Shown in pieces: positions 20,149-29,481 of a DNA stretch of 64,000 bases. This DNA is from Comamonadaceae bacterium. GTDB lineage: Bacteria; Pseudomonadota; Gammaproteobacteria; Burkholderiales; Burkholderiaceae. Below the pieces are notes generated by a model. That model ran no database searches and was not told where the DNA came from. It saw only the letters and a program-made list of their open reading frames with translations. Location of the stretch: contig CANCCJ010000003.1 in NCBI GenBank assembly GCA_947374535.1, forward strand, positions 1 to 64,000, given 5' to 3'. Position 1 is the first letter of the stretch; each line of letters opens with the position of its first letter. Position numbers and translations under genes: made by a program.

Positions 20149-21378
20149 TTAAGCGTGGTCGGCCTGAGTGGCATTGCGCTTGGCAATGACGTGCGCAAAA
20201 AAAACGCCTAAAACCACCACACCCAAGGCGTCAGCACCCAGCACATAGCTGGAGTTGAAATAGCTGATGAGGGCGGCCAACACCAACACGCCCAAGGATT
20301 GACCTAAAAACAAAAAACCCGCAAACATTGCCATGCCTGTGCCACGTGCGGTCGGCACCATTTGCGTGGCTTTGGCTTGCATGGTGTTGTGGAACATGGC
20401 AAACCCAAACCCTGCCACAAAGCAAGAGGGCAACGCCATGAACCACCATGGACAAAAAGCGATCACCAAAAACGCAAGGCCAAAGTACAAGCCGCCGTAG
20501 CGTGCCAAACCCACTTCGCCAAATCGACGAATCGCAAATTTGGCTGCGGCCATGTACGCCATGCCACCTAAACCAAACAGCGCCGTTGTGCCACCCGCGA
20601 GCGTGAGCGAAATGTGGTGCATCTGGTGCAAATGAGAGGCTGTCACCGCCAGCAAGCCAAAGATCATCGCGCCTTCAATCAGCGCCACGGTCAGTAGCGT
20701 GCGGACCCAATGGCTTTTGGACACTTGTTTCAATTGCTTGAAAAAGCCTGTCGATGCATGTGCGGAATGCGTGTTGGGCTCTAAATGCTTGAGCTGTTGC
20801 ATCATCAACACACTGACCGTGCCAAACACCACAGCCATCAGCACAAAGGCCCAACGCCACCCCAAGGTGTCGGTCAACAGGCCGCCAAACAACTGGCCCG
20901 CCGTGATCCCCAGCATGGTGCCCAAGCCCACGCGTGCCAAGGTTTCTTGGCGGTGCTCGTAATGCACCACATCGCCCACCCAAGCCAGTGACAGCGGAAT
21001 GATGGCGGCGGCTGCCAGCGCCGTCGCCACACGGGCTGCCACAAGAAATTGCAAATCTGCACTCAAGGCCGACAACGCGCAGCCCACGCTGCAACCAATG
21101 GTGGCCAGCATGACCACGCGGAACTTGCCAAAACGATCGCCCACAGGGCCGTAAAACAACTGCATCAAGCCGTAGGCGATGGCGAAGAACGAAATGACCT
21201 TAGAGGCTTCGCTGATGGGCGCCTGAAACACCTGAGACAGTTCGGGCAGCATGGGGTCGCAAATGCGTTGCACCGCCATGCTGGAGAACGTGGCCAGTGA
21301 CAACAACAAAATCGCCCGACGTGTGGAGGGTGACAGTGCGTGGGAGGAGGAGGGGGTGGGGTGTGAGTGAGACTTCAA
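20149..21378 (-). CDS. MFS transporter, drug:H+ antiporter-like
   Basis: 409 residues from a TTG codon at 21378; no ATG lies before the first membrane helix, which starts at about residue 22. Twelve hydrophobic segments, with the 2-3 loop YGPVGDRFGKFRV and the motif PLSLAWVGDVV in helix 4-5. Central loop about 195-215 (LEPNTHSAHAS). The layout is that of AraJ/Bcr-like exporters. Substrate unknown; its stop lies just ahead of the exonuclease start. Confidence 0.75.
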   Translation of the reverse strand: MKSHSHPTPSSSHALSPSTRRAILLLSLATFSSMAVQRICDPMLPELSQVFQAPISEASKVISFFAIAYGLMQLFYGPVGDRFGKFRVVMLATIGCSVGCALSALSADLQFLVAARVATALAAAAIIPLSLAWVGDVVHYEHRQETLARVGLGTMLGITAGQLFGGLLTDTLGWRWAFVLMAVVFGTVSVLMMQQLKHLEPNTHSAHASTGFFKQLKQVSKSHWVRTLLTVALIEGAMIFGLLAVTASHLHQMHHISLTLAGGTTALFGLGGMAYMAAAKFAIRRFGEVGLARYGGLYFGLAFLVIAFCPWWFMALPSCFVAGFGFAMFHNTMQAKATQMVPTARGTGMAMFAGFLFLGQSLGVLVLAALISYFNSSYVLGADALGVVVLGVFFAHVIAKRNATQADHA

Positions 21379-21471
21379 AGCAACTCGACTTTACTATGCG
21401 GACTCTTGTTGAATTTATTGAATAAGCATCAAAAGTAATAAATGTGACTTTTGACGATTAGCATCGTCGCT

Positions 21472-22032
21472 ATGAAAAAAATGGTCTCGTTGGGTGCTTT
21501 GTTGTTAGGTGCGCTGGTCTACATCACGGTGCCGGCTGTGACGGGCTCTCCTTCAGTTGTCAATCCGAGCGCGCACATCGAGGGCGTCAACGCTGAGGTT
21601 TTGGGCGTTTACTTCACACCGCCCGCCGGTGCCGCTGATGCCATCGTGCAAGCCGTTGATGCCAGTGAGCACGAAGTATTGGTGCAGGCGTATGGTTTCA
21701 CGCACAACGCCATCGCCCAAGCGCTGGTGCGCGCCCATCAGCGTGGCGTGAAGGTGCGTGTGCTGCTGGATAAAAAAAGCAAATCTGCCAACCACTTTGT
21801 GATCGATGTGTTGACGCAAGACCAAATTGAGGTGCGTCAAGATGGCAAGCATGCCATCGCGCACAACAAGGTGATGGTGATTGACGAGACTGTGGTTATC
21901 ACGGGCAGCTTCAACTTCACCAACTCAGCGGAGACCCGCAATGCCGAGAACTTCCTCGTTCTGAAATCTACTGAATTGGCGCAAAAGTACAAGCTGCAAT
22001 GGCTAAACCACTGGGCGCACGGCGTGGAATAA
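21472..22032 (+). CDS. Phospholipase D-family nuclease, secreted (Nuc-like)
   Basis: 186 residues from the ATG at 21472. An N-terminal hydrophobic signal (SLGALLLGALVYITVPAV) is followed by one PLD domain with a single HxKxxxxD motif: His131, Lys133, Asp138 in HNKVMVIDE, then GSFNFTNSAE. Single-motif PLD proteins such as Nuc of Salmonella work as dimers and cut DNA; this protein would act in the periplasm or outside. It has its own upstream gap (21379-21471) shared with the divergent MFS gene. Confidence 0.85.
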   Translation: MKKMVSLGALLLGALVYITVPAVTGSPSVVNPSAHIEGVNAEVLGVYFTPPAGAADAIVQAVDASEHEVLVQAYGFTHNAIAQALVRAHQRGVKVRVLLDKKSKSANHFVIDVLTQDQIEVRQDGKHAIAHNKVMVIDETVVITGSFNFTNSAETRNAENFLVLKSTELAQKYKLQWLNHWAHGVE

Positions 22033-22094
22033 AGGCTTGTCAAGGTAAATTTAGTCTGTCAGCTCTAAAAACCCACAAGTCCAGCGCAAAATGC

Positions 22095-22122
22095 TTGTCA
22101 ATGTTGGACTAGTCGATAAAAT
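22095..22122 (+). promoter_or_regulatory. Sigma-70-type promoter of the phasin gene
   Basis: TTGTCA at 22095-22100, a 16-base spacer, TAAAAT at 22117-22122. The predicted start near 22129 lies inside the operator-like inverted repeat that follows. Confidence 0.6.
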
Positions 22123-22127
22123 AGTCG

Positions 22128-22148
22128 TTATGCTGCACTGCAACATAA
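22128..22148 (+). promoter_or_regulatory. PhaR/PhbF-type operator over the phasin transcription start
   Basis: A 21-base inverted repeat with one mismatch, centred on a C: TTATGCTGCA, C, TGCAACATAA. It contains TGCTGC-ACT-GCAA, which fits TG-N-TGC-N3-GCAA, the consensus I recall for PhbF, the PHA-responsive repressor of Herbaspirillum. Such repressors leave phasin promoters when they bind newly formed PHA granules. Placement just downstream of the -10 box suits repression. Confidence 0.7.
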
Positions 22149-22210
22149 CTTAAGCCGCTGGCACAAGTTCAGAGCAGTTTCAACATTCTTTTTAATTTTG
22201 GAGATTTGAC

Positions 22211-22756
22211 ATGACACTGACCCCTGAACAAGTTCTCGCCGCTAACAAAGCCAATTTGGAAACCTTGGTGGGTTTGACCACCAAAGCTTTCTCAGGCGTG
22301 GAGCAACTCATCGAGTTGAACTTGGCCGCTGCCAAAAGCACTTTGGCTGACTCACAAAAACAAACCAGTGCGGCTTTGAGCGTGAAAGACGCGCAAGAGT
22401 TGTTGGCTTTGCAAGCCAGCTTGTTCCAGCCTTTGGCTGAAAAAGCGGTCGCTTACAACCGTCACTTGCTTGAAATCGCCAATGGCACAAGCTCTGAATT
22501 TCAAGGCCACGTGGAATCTAAAGTGGCTGAAGCTCAAAAAGCTTTCCACGCCATGGTGGATAACGTGACTAAAAACGCACCTGCTGGTTCTGAAGCTGCT
22601 GTGGCCGCATTCAAAACAGCCGTGTCTGCTGGTAACAACGCTTTGGAATCTGTGCAAAAAGCTGTCAAGCAAGCCACGGATGTTGCTGAAGCCAACTACA
22701 AAAATATGGCTTCTACTGCATTGAATGCAGGCAAGCCTGCTGCCAAAAAGCGTTAA
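22211..22756 (+). CDS. Phasin family protein (PHA granule-associated)
   Basis: 181 residues. The sequence is almost wholly helical and Ala/Lys/Glu-rich, with the phasin signature [28 protein letters not shown] at the N-terminus (positions 6-33; key residues Asn14, Leu16, Phe28, Gly30) and a Lys-rich C-terminus (GKPAAKKR). Phasins coat polyhydroxyalkanoate granules and control their size. A GGAGATTTGAC ribosome binding region precedes the ATG. Its own promoter, a PhaR-like operator and two hairpins downstream make it a single-gene unit. Ala/Lys-rich composition makes homology-only calls easy, but the N-terminal motif is specific. Confidence 0.92.
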   Translation: MTLTPEQVLAANKANLETLVGLTTKAFSGVEQLIELNLAAAKSTLADSQKQTSAALSVKDAQELLALQASLFQPLAEKAVAYNRHLLEIANGTSSEFQGHVESKVAEAQKAFHAMVDNVTKNAPAGSEAAVAAFKTAVSAGNNALESVQKAVKQATDVAEANYKNMASTALNAGKPAAKKR

Positions 22757-22761
22757 TTTTT

Positions 22762-22810
22762 TAGGTTTTACTAAACCTACCCAACGGCTCCTTCGGGAGC
22801 CGTTTGTCGT
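22762..22810 (+). terminator. Tandem hairpins downstream of the phasin gene
   Basis: First hairpin TAGGTTT-TACT-AAACCTA (22762-22779). Second AACGGCTCC-TTCG-GGAGCCGTT (22783-22804), a stable TTCG-loop stem followed by TTGTCGTTG. The U-tract is weak but the pair probably ends the phasin transcript or stabilises its 3' end. Confidence 0.7.
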
Positions 22811-22868
22811 TGGGGCTTCTTGAAAGGGTTCAGGTTCTAATATTGGCTAAGAACAAGAGGAGTGTGCG

Positions 22869-23978
22869 GTGGACAAAGTTGATGGTGTGGTGATGGGTGC
22901 AGGCGTGGTGGGCTTGGCCGTGGCGCGCGCGTTGATTCAAGCGGCACCCGAATCCTCGCGCGAGTGGTTGGTGCTTGAAGCAGCTGACGCGATTGGCACT
23001 GGCACCAGTTCGCGCAACAGTGAGGTCATTCACGCGGGCATTTACTACCCGCAAGGCTCACTCAAAGCGCAGCTCTGCGTGCAAGGGCGCGACATGCTCT
23101 ACGCCTATGCTCAAGAGCGTGGCGTGTCGCACCAACGTTGCGGCAAATTGATTGTGGCCACGCACGCAGACCAGTTGCCCGCACTCGACGCAATTTTGCA
23201 AAAATCCCGTGCCAATGGCGTGTCTGATTTGGTGATGCTCAGCGCGCAAGAAGCGTTAGCGATGGAGCCCGCTTTGTCTTGCGTAGCCGCGCTGCATTCA
23301 CCCAGCACCGGCATCGTGGACAGCCACGGTTTGATGCTGAGCCTGCAAGGCGATTTCGAAAATGCGGGTGGCATCGTGGCTTTAAATTCGCCCGTGGCAT
23401 CTGCGGTGTGTCGTGACGATGGCATTGTCGTTCGCATGGCCGATGGTTCGGAGCTGTTGGCACACAAGGTGGTGAATGCGGTGGGCCTCACCGCACCTTG
23501 GTTGGCTACAAAGTTTGAAGGCTTGGCCGCGCAGCATGTGCCACAGGCGTATTTCGCCAAGGGCAACTATTTCACGCTATCGGGTAAGTCACCGTTCTCT
23601 CGTTTGATATACCCCGTGCCTGAAGCCGCTGGTTTGGGCGTGCATTTGACGTTAGACCTTGGCGGCCAAGCCAAGTTTGGCCCCGATGTGCAGTGGGTCG
23701 ATAGCCCCGAAGATTTGGTGGTGTCGGCCGAACACGAACAAGCGTTTTATCACGAGGTCCGAAAGTATTGGCCGGCCTTGGGTGATGGTGCTTTGCAAGC
23801 AGGCTACGCTGGCATTCGCCCAAAAATATCAGGCCCAAGTGATGCCGCGGCTGACTTTTGCATGCAAGGTCCAGCGGTGCATGGCGTCAAGGGCTTGGTC
23901 AATTTGTTTGGCATTGAGTCGCCGGGCTTGACCAGTTCACTGGCGATAGGTGATGCGGTGGTGCGCCTGCTCAATTAA
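22869..23978 (+). CDS. FAD-dependent oxidoreductase, L-2-hydroxyglutarate dehydrogenase-like
   Basis: 369 residues from a GTG start at 22869 with AGAGGAG just upstream. The dinucleotide-binding loop [13 protein letters not shown] opens the protein and the DAO-fold motif [22 protein letters not shown] (about 43-64; key residues Arg46, Asn47, His52, Gly54, Tyr56) is typical of the LhgO/L2HGDH group, as is the C-terminal [15 protein letters not shown]. It would oxidise L-2-hydroxyglutarate to 2-oxoglutarate with electrons passed to quinone, though glycerol-3-phosphate or other 2-hydroxyacid relatives cannot be excluded. The next gene starts 10 bases after its stop. Confidence 0.8.
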   Translation: MDKVDGVVMGAGVVGLAVARALIQAAPESSREWLVLEAADAIGTGTSSRNSEVIHAGIYYPQGSLKAQLCVQGRDMLYAYAQERGVSHQRCGKLIVATHADQLPALDAILQKSRANGVSDLVMLSAQEALAMEPALSCVAALHSPSTGIVDSHGLMLSLQGDFENAGGIVALNSPVASAVCRDDGIVVRMADGSELLAHKVVNAVGLTAPWLATKFEGLAAQHVPQAYFAKGNYFTLSGKSPFSRLIYPVPEAAGLGVHLTLDLGGQAKFGPDVQWVDSPEDLVVSAEHEQAFYHEVRKYWPALGDGALQAGYAGIRPKISGPSDAAADFCMQGPAVHGVKGLVNLFGIESPGLTSSLAIGDAVVRLLN

Positions 23979-23987
23979 GATGCAGCG

Positions 23988-24482
23988 ATGAACAAGCGTT
24001 CGTTTCTTGGTCTTTGCCTCACGCCGTTTTTGTTTGCGTGCTCGACGTCTTCACGCAAATATGTGTCGACGGCTCAAACGTCGCAAAGCTACCCCAACAA
24101 TCCCGCCAAACGCCAAGACATCGTCATGCAAGCCATGGCCATGCTCGACCGCGGCTACACCTACGGCGGAAAAAAAATGCACACGGGGTTTGACTGCTCG
24201 GGCTTGGTGAGTTTTGTTTATAAAGAATCAGCAGGTATTGCGCTCAAAGGCACTGCAGCGCAAATGGCCGAGGTTGCCAAACCGATTGAACCCGCGCAAG
24301 CCCACCCAGGCGATTTGGTGTTTTTCAACACCCTAGGCGCCTCGTTCTCGCATGTGGGCATCTACATTGGGGATGGCAAATTTGTGCATGCCGCCAATGA
24401 GCGAACGGGAGTGAAAACTGAGCGCTTAAACAACACGTATTGGTCCAAGCGCTTTGAGGGCTACCGCACCATCTTTGCTTGA
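23988..24482 (+). CDS. NlpC/P60 family cell-wall peptidase, lipoprotein
   Basis: 164 residues. A short signal peptide ends in lipobox LFAC (Cys18). The NlpC/P60 domain (about 45-160) has the catalytic Cys in TGFDCSGLVSF, the His in FSHVGIYIGDGKFVHA and a following His. C40 peptidases cut gamma-D-Glu-diaminopimelate or related bonds of peptidoglycan stem peptides. A second C40 protein is encoded at 56609-57151. It is convergent with pyrD, 23 bases apart; a small inverted repeat TGATTC/GAATCA (24480-24494) lies between. Confidence 0.85.
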   Translation: MNKRSFLGLCLTPFLFACSTSSRKYVSTAQTSQSYPNNPAKRQDIVMQAMAMLDRGYTYGGKKMHTGFDCSGLVSFVYKESAGIALKGTAAQMAEVAKPIEPAQAHPGDLVFFNTLGASFSHVGIYIGDGKFVHAANERTGVKTERLNNTYWSKRFEGYRTIFA

Positions 24483-24505
24483 TTCATCGAATCACGTTTG
24501 CCGAA

Positions 24506-25600
24506 TCAGGCTTGGTCACGAATGGCAAGAGCTGCTTCTTTCACCAGCGCGGGGCCTTTGTAAATCAGACCGGTGTAAATCTGCACCACGTCAGCACCAG
24601 CTTTGATTTTGGCCACCGCATCAGCGCCGCTCAAAATACCACCCACGCCGATGATGGGAAAGTTCGGCCCCATGGCTGCTCGCAACTGGCGAATGACGTC
24701 ATTGCTTTTCTCAAACACGGGCGCGCCTGAGAGACCGCCGGTTTCTTCTGCGTGTGCCATGCCTTTGACTGCATCGCGGGCGATGGTGGTGTTGGTGGCA
24801 ATCACGCCCCATAAACTTTCTGATGCCGGCGTGCCTTCAGTGACGCAATGGCGCTTCAAAGTGGCCGCAATCACCGCGATTTGGTCACTGTCTAAATCAG
24901 GTGCGATTTTGATGAACACGGGCACTTGCTTGTGGTGTTTCTGGGCCAACTCAGCGCGGCGTTTGGCCAGCGTACCGATGAGTGCGTCCAGTGCTTCATC
25001 GCTTTGCAGCTCGCGCAGGTTTTTGGTGTTGGGACTAGAGATGTTCACCGTCACGTAGTCGGCGTGCGGGTAAACGCCGTCGAGGCAAATCAGGTAATCG
25101 TCGGCTGCATTTTCGATGGGCGTGACGGCGTTCTTGCCAATGTTCAGGCCCAACAGCATGGGCGTGCCAGCAGCTTTCTTTGCTGATTGACTGCGGAACT
25201 TTGCCAGCTTCACGTTCGCCAAGAACGCCTCCAAGCCCTCGTTGTTAAAGCCAAGGCGGTTAATGAGCGCGTTGGCTTCGGGCAAGCGGAACATGCGAGG
25301 CTTGGGGTTGCCGGGCTGGCCTTTGGGTGTCACTGTGCCCACTTCGACAAAACCAAAACCCATCGCCGCCAAGCCGTCGATGCACTGCGCGTTTTTGTCC
25401 AAACCTGCGGCCAAGCCGACACGGTTGGGAAAGTTCAAGCCCGCCAGCGTCAAGGGGTCTTGCACGCGCGTTTGGCCATAGGCCCAAGACAGCGGCGTGT
25501 TTTGCGTGCGGGCCAGCATGGCCAGCGTGTGCTCATGGGCTGTCTCCGCATCCATGGCGAACAGAAATGGGCGGGCAAGTGAATAAGGCAACAACGACAT
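24506..25600 (-). CDS. pyrD: Dihydroorotate dehydrogenase (quinone), class 2
   Basis: 364 residues from the ATG at 25600 (the frame remains open four codons further). It oxidises dihydroorotate to orotate in pyrimidine synthesis, at the inner face of the membrane. The N-terminal amphipathic [18 protein letters not shown] marks the membrane-associated class 2 enzyme. The catalytic serine lies in [14 protein letters not shown], phosphate-binding [11 protein letters not shown] near the end. It is divergent from rpiA with 44 bases between starts. Confidence 0.96.
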   Translation of the reverse strand: MSLLPYSLARPFLFAMDAETAHEHTLAMLARTQNTPLSWAYGQTRVQDPLTLAGLNFPNRVGLAAGLDKNAQCIDGLAAMGFGFVEVGTVTPKGQPGNPKPRMFRLPEANALINRLGFNNEGLEAFLANVKLAKFRSQSAKKAAGTPMLLGLNIGKNAVTPIENAADDYLICLDGVYPHADYVTVNISSPNTKNLRELQSDEALDALIGTLAKRRAELAQKHHKQVPVFIKIAPDLDSDQIAVIAATLKRHCVTEGTPASESLWGVIATNTTIARDAVKGMAHAEETGGLSGAPVFEKSNDVIRQLRAAMGPNFPIIGVGGILSGADAVAKIKAGADVVQIYTGLIYKGPALVKEAALAIRDQA

Positions 25601-25644
25601 GGATAATCTCAAGCTTTGGTCAATACAACCTCGGATTTTCGCCC

Positions 25645-26343
25645 ATGAACACGTCTACAACCGCAGCACCTTTGTCACAAGATGAATTGAAAACTTTGGT
25701 GGGCCAAGCCGCTCTGCAATACGTGGTGCCGGGCGAGGTGGTTGGCGTGGGCACGGGCTCTACCGTGAACAAGTTCATCGACGCATTGGCCACCATGAAA
25801 GACCAAATCAAAGGTGCGGTGTCCAGCTCGGTCGCCTCGACCGAACGCCTGCAAGCCTTGGGCATCAAAGTGTTTGAAGCCGCAGAGGTGGAAAGCCTGT
25901 CGGTATATATCGATGGCGCAGATGAAATTGATCATCAAGGCCATATGGTGAAGGGCGGCGGCGCTGCGCTGACCCGCGAAAAAATTGTGGCCGCGCAATC
26001 CAAAATGTTTGTGTGCATTGCTGACGAAAGCAAATTGGTGGATGCGCTGGGTGCGTTCCCGTTGCCCGTGGAAGTCATCCCTATGGCCACCGCGCGCGTC
26101 ATGCGCCAGTTCGCTGCGATGGGTGGCAACGCCAAGGTGCGTTTGAAAGATGGCCAACCGCTGGTCACCGATAACGGCCAACACATCGTGGATGTGACGG
26201 GTTTGAAAATCAGCGACCCCCTGCAGTTTGAAACCGATGTCAGCCAATGGCCGGGCGTGGTGACGGTGGGTGTGTTTGCGCACCAAAAAGCGCAGGTGTG
26301 TTTGCTGGGCACCTCCACGGGCGTGAAGACGCTGAAGTTTTGA
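25645..26343 (+). CDS. rpiA: Ribose-5-phosphate isomerase A
   Basis: 232 residues from the ATG at 25645. It interconverts ribose-5-phosphate and ribulose-5-phosphate. Motifs in order: [42 protein letters not shown], and [10 protein letters not shown]. The catalytic Glu lies in the last Lys-Glu segment (TREKI). The stop codon overlaps the probable TTG start of the SDR gene that follows. Confidence 0.96.
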   Translation: MNTSTTAAPLSQDELKTLVGQAALQYVVPGEVVGVGTGSTVNKFIDALATMKDQIKGAVSSSVASTERLQALGIKVFEAAEVESLSVYIDGADEIDHQGHMVKGGGAALTREKIVAAQSKMFVCIADESKLVDALGAFPLPVEVIPMATARVMRQFAAMGGNAKVRLKDGQPLVTDNGQHIVDVTGLKISDPLQFETDVSQWPGVVTVGVFAHQKAQVCLLGTSTGVKTLKF

Positions 26344-27032
26344 AAAGCCTAGGCACTTCGTATCGTGCGTTGGTGCTGGGCGCATCGGGCGCACTTGGGA
26401 GCGCTTTTGTTGAGGCCTTGCAGTCCGATGCGGCTTGCGCTGACGTGGTGGGCCTGTCTCGCAGCTCGCAGCCTGCGTTTCGCTTAGAGGACGAGGCCAG
26501 CATGGCCGCTGCGGCTGGTTCATTGACTGGTCCGTTTCATCTCATCATCGATGCCACGGGCGCACTCACGATCGATGGGCAGGGGCCAGAAAAGCACATG
26601 GGCGCGCTCAACGCCACACAACTGGCCCGTGCGTTTGAAGTCAACACCATTGGCCCTGCGTTGTTGCTCAAGCACTTTGTGCCTTTGCTGGCGACCGAAC
26701 AGCGCAGCATTTACGCCAAACTCTCAGCCCGCGTGGGCAGCATCAGCGACAACCGCAAAGGCGGTTGGTATGGCTACCGTGCCGCCAAAGCTGCGTTGAA
26801 CATGGTGCTCCAAACTGCTGCCATTGAGGCTGCGCGCAAACGCCCGCAACTCGTGGTCGCTGCCATGCAGCCCGGCACTGTCGCGTCAGACTTGTCAGCA
26901 CCCTTTGTGCCTGCGCAAGATTGCCTCACGCCAGCGCAATCGGTGGCGGGTTTGCTCAGTACTTTAGATCACTTGCCTGCGCAAGACACTGCGCACTTTG
27001 TGGATTACAAGGGCGATGTCATCGCTTGGTGA
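26340..27032 (+). CDS. Short-chain dehydrogenase/reductase
   Basis: 230 residues if it starts at the TTG of 26340, which overlaps the rpiA stop (TTTTGA) and is preceded by CTGAAG. No ATG lies before the cofactor loop [12 protein letters not shown]. The active-site YxxxK is in GYRAAKAAL (Tyr about 140) with the supporting Ser in SARVGSIS. It lacks the usual long substrate loop. The closest known small relatives are CsgA/YciK-like oxidoreductases. Translational coupling to rpiA is likely. Substrate unknown. Confidence 0.8.
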   Translation: MKSLGTSYRALVLGASGALGSAFVEALQSDAACADVVGLSRSSQPAFRLEDEASMAAAAGSLTGPFHLIIDATGALTIDGQGPEKHMGALNATQLARAFEVNTIGPALLLKHFVPLLATEQRSIYAKLSARVGSISDNRKGGWYGYRAAKAALNMVLQTAAIEAARKRPQLVVAAMQPGTVASDLSAPFVPAQDCLTPAQSVAGLLSTLDHLPAQDTAHFVDYKGDVIAW

Positions 27033-27051
27033 TGTCAGCCAATAAATTTTG

Positions 27052-27079
27052 AGCAAACAAAAACCCGCCGAAGCGGGTT
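27052..27079 (-). terminator. Terminator of the TRAP operon
   Basis: Read on the minus strand: AACCCGC-TTCG-GCGGGTT (27079-27062) then TTTTGTTTGC. The T-rich tail on this side makes it end transcripts from dctP. The plus-strand tail is poor in T. Confidence 0.85.
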
Positions 27080-27098
27080 GTTGCTCAAGCGCCAGAAA

Positions 27099-28136
27099 TT
27101 ACTTCTTACGCGCCGCAATCGCGGCTTCAGCGGTGTTCACCAAGTCAGCGCCGATGGTGGTTTTCCACTTGTTGTAGACGCCGCGTGTGGCCTTCACAAA
27201 CTCTTCGCGTTGTGCGGGTGTGAGTTGCGTCACGGTGACGCCCAAAGCTTCGATGCCTTTGATGACGGGCTTGTCAGCTTCAATCAAACCTTTGCGCGCA
27301 ATCGCAATTTCTTGCTGGCCTGCGTCCAATGCCGCTTGACGCACGATGGCTTGGTCAGCCGGTGTCCAAGAGTTCCAAATCTCTTTGTTCACCACGAACA
27401 CGAGTGGGTCAGCCATGTAGCCCCATGTGGTGATGTACTTTTGGCCCACGGTGTGCATCTTGAGCAAGTTGAACAAGAACAAGGGGTTCTCTTGCCCGTC
27501 CACCGCGCCGCTGGTCAGCGCAGGCTGTGCATCGGCCCAGCTCATTTGTGTGGGGTTGGCCCCCAAGGTGCTGAACATGTCCGAGAAGATGGGCGAGCCC
27601 ACGATGCGAATCTTCATGCCCTTCAAGTCTTCGGGCAACTTGACCGCGCGCTTGGAGTTGGTGAGTTCGCGGTAGCCGTTCTCGCCCCATGCCAATGGCA
27701 CCACGCCAGATTTCTCCAGCGTTTTAAAAATGTTTTTCCCCACTTGGCCTTGGGTCAGTGCATCGACGGCGGCGTAGTCGGGCATCAAGAAGGGCAGTGA
27801 GAACAAGTTGAGTTCTTTGACTTGGGGCGACCAGTTGATGGTCGAGCCAACAGCCATGTCAATCACGCCTTGGCGCAAGGCGCTGAACTCACGCGTTTGG
27901 TCGCCTTGAATCAGTGACACGCCTGGGTACATCTTGATGTTGATGCGGCCTTGGGTGCGCTCTTTCACCATGTCGGCCCACAGCTTGCCAGCCTGACCCC
28001 AAGGGGTGGGCACGTTGAGTACCAGCGACATGCGGTACTCCGATTTGTAAGCTTGTTGGGCTGAGGCGGTGCCTGCGAATGTGCCCATCACGGCTGCAGC
28101 GGCAACCAAGCTCAAGAGGGTTCTGCGAAGTTTCAT
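27099..28136 (-). CDS. dctP: TRAP transporter periplasmic solute-binding protein
   Basis: 345 residues. A signal peptide ends AQ after residue 26 (ASAQQ). The DctP fold is recognisable from TPWGQAGKLWADMVKE, GQGVIDMAVGS-type segment near 89-99, and the Arg177 in KIRIVGSP, the position where TRAP binding proteins salt-bridge a substrate carboxylate. A carboxylate substrate is therefore likely; the exact one is not predictable. It is the last gene of the Q-M-P operon. Confidence 0.9.
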   Translation of the reverse strand: MKLRRTLLSLVAAAAVMGTFAGTASAQQAYKSEYRMSLVLNVPTPWGQAGKLWADMVKERTQGRINIKMYPGVSLIQGDQTREFSALRQGVIDMAVGSTINWSPQVKELNLFSLPFLMPDYAAVDALTQGQVGKNIFKTLEKSGVVPLAWGENGYRELTNSKRAVKLPEDLKGMKIRIVGSPIFSDMFSTLGANPTQMSWADAQPALTSGAVDGQENPLFLFNLLKMHTVGQKYITTWGYMADPLVFVVNKEIWNSWTPADQAIVRQAALDAGQQEIAIARKGLIEADKPVIKGIEALGVTVTQLTPAQREEFVKATRGVYNKWKTTIGADLVNTAEAAIAARKK

Positions 28137-28182
28137 GGTCTCTGTCTCCTTGTTAAAACGAACTCGAAATCAACAGGCTGTT

Positions 28183-29481
28183 TCAATAGCCCATGTAACG
28201 CGGCAACCACAAGGCCAACTCGGGCCAAGCGATGACGGCCACCATCACCAAAAACATACCAAACAGCATCCAGCCCACCCACGGCACGGTTTCTTCCATG
28301 CGCACGCCGGCGATGCGGCTAGACACCATCAAGTTCACCGCCAGCGGTGGCGTGAACTGACCCAACGCCACCTTGAGCGTGAGGATGACACCAAACCACA
28401 CGGGGTCCCATTTGTAAAACTGAACGATGGGCCACAGCAGCGGTACAAAGATCAAGAAGATGGACACACCATCGAGGAACATGCCCACGGTGATGAGCAT
28501 CACAATCAACAGCGCCAACACGCCGTACTCACCCAAGCCTGAGTTGACGATGGCGTTGGTAATAGGGTCGATTACACCAAGGGTGGAGAGCGAGAAGGCG
28601 AAGATACCCGCAAGCGACACCACCAACAAAATGATGGCCGACAACTCACCTGACTCTTGCAGGATGGTGAACAAATCTTTCACCTTGATCGTGCGGTGAA
28701 TCACCATGCCCACGAACAAGCCGTAAAACACGGCGACCACCGCCGCTTCGGTGGGTGTGAACCAACCGGCACGCATGCCACCTAAAATCAAAATCGGTGC
28801 AGCCAAGCCCCACGTGGCTTCGCGCAAGCTTTGCCAAAACGCAGGCCGTGGCAAGCTGGCTTCGAGCGCGCCCATTTTGTGTTTGCGTGCCATCCACACC
28901 GCAGGCACGATGAGGGCTAAGCCTGCCAACACACCGGGAATCATGCCGGCGGCAAACAACGCAGGCACCGACGCGCCAGGCACCAACACCGAGTAGACGA
29001 TGAAGGCCACCGACGGAGGAATCAAAATATCAGTCGCCGCCGCAGCGCCCACCACGCTGGCGGAGAACGCAGGTGGATAGCCCGCACGTGTCATGGCAGA
29101 AATCATCACAGCACCCACTGCGGCTGCGTTGGCGGGGCCTGAACCAGAAATACCGCCCAAAAACATGGCCACCATGATGGCCACCAAAGGTAGCATGCCA
29201 GGACCGCGACCGACGATGGCAACGGCAAAGTTCACCAAACGCAAGGCCACGCCCGAGCGGTCAAAAATAGAACCGACCAACACAAACATCGGAATAGCGA
29301 GCAAGGGGTACTTGCCCAAGCCCGCATAAAAGTTTTGCGGCACAGCCAGCAAGCCAAACCATTGGGCGTCTGAGTTCGCCAAGGCAATGCACGCAGCACC
29401 GGCCAAACCCAGTGAGGCGCCAATCGGTACGCCTGCCAACATCATGACGATGAAAGCAACAAAGAGAAGCGTGGGGATCAT
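28183..29481 (-). CDS. dctM: TRAP transporter large permease
   Basis: 432 residues from the ATG at 29481, which overlaps the small permease stop by four bases. About twelve membrane segments, with the DctM hallmark VPIGASLGLAG near the start and AIPMFVLVGSIFDRSGVA, and GVFTPTEAAVVAV-like GWFTPTEAAVVAVFYG in the middle. It carries solute with Na+ across the inner membrane together with DctQ and the periplasmic DctP. Confidence 0.93.
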   Translation of the reverse strand: MIPTLLFVAFIVMMLAGVPIGASLGLAGAACIALANSDAQWFGLLAVPQNFYAGLGKYPLLAIPMFVLVGSIFDRSGVALRLVNFAVAIVGRGPGMLPLVAIMVAMFLGGISGSGPANAAAVGAVMISAMTRAGYPPAFSASVVGAAAATDILIPPSVAFIVYSVLVPGASVPALFAAGMIPGVLAGLALIVPAVWMARKHKMGALEASLPRPAFWQSLREATWGLAAPILILGGMRAGWFTPTEAAVVAVFYGLFVGMVIHRTIKVKDLFTILQESGELSAIILLVVSLAGIFAFSLSTLGVIDPITNAIVNSGLGEYGVLALLIVMLITVGMFLDGVSIFLIFVPLLWPIVQFYKWDPVWFGVILTLKVALGQFTPPLAVNLMVSSRIAGVRMEETVPWVGWMLFGMFLVMVAVIAWPELALWLPRYMGY

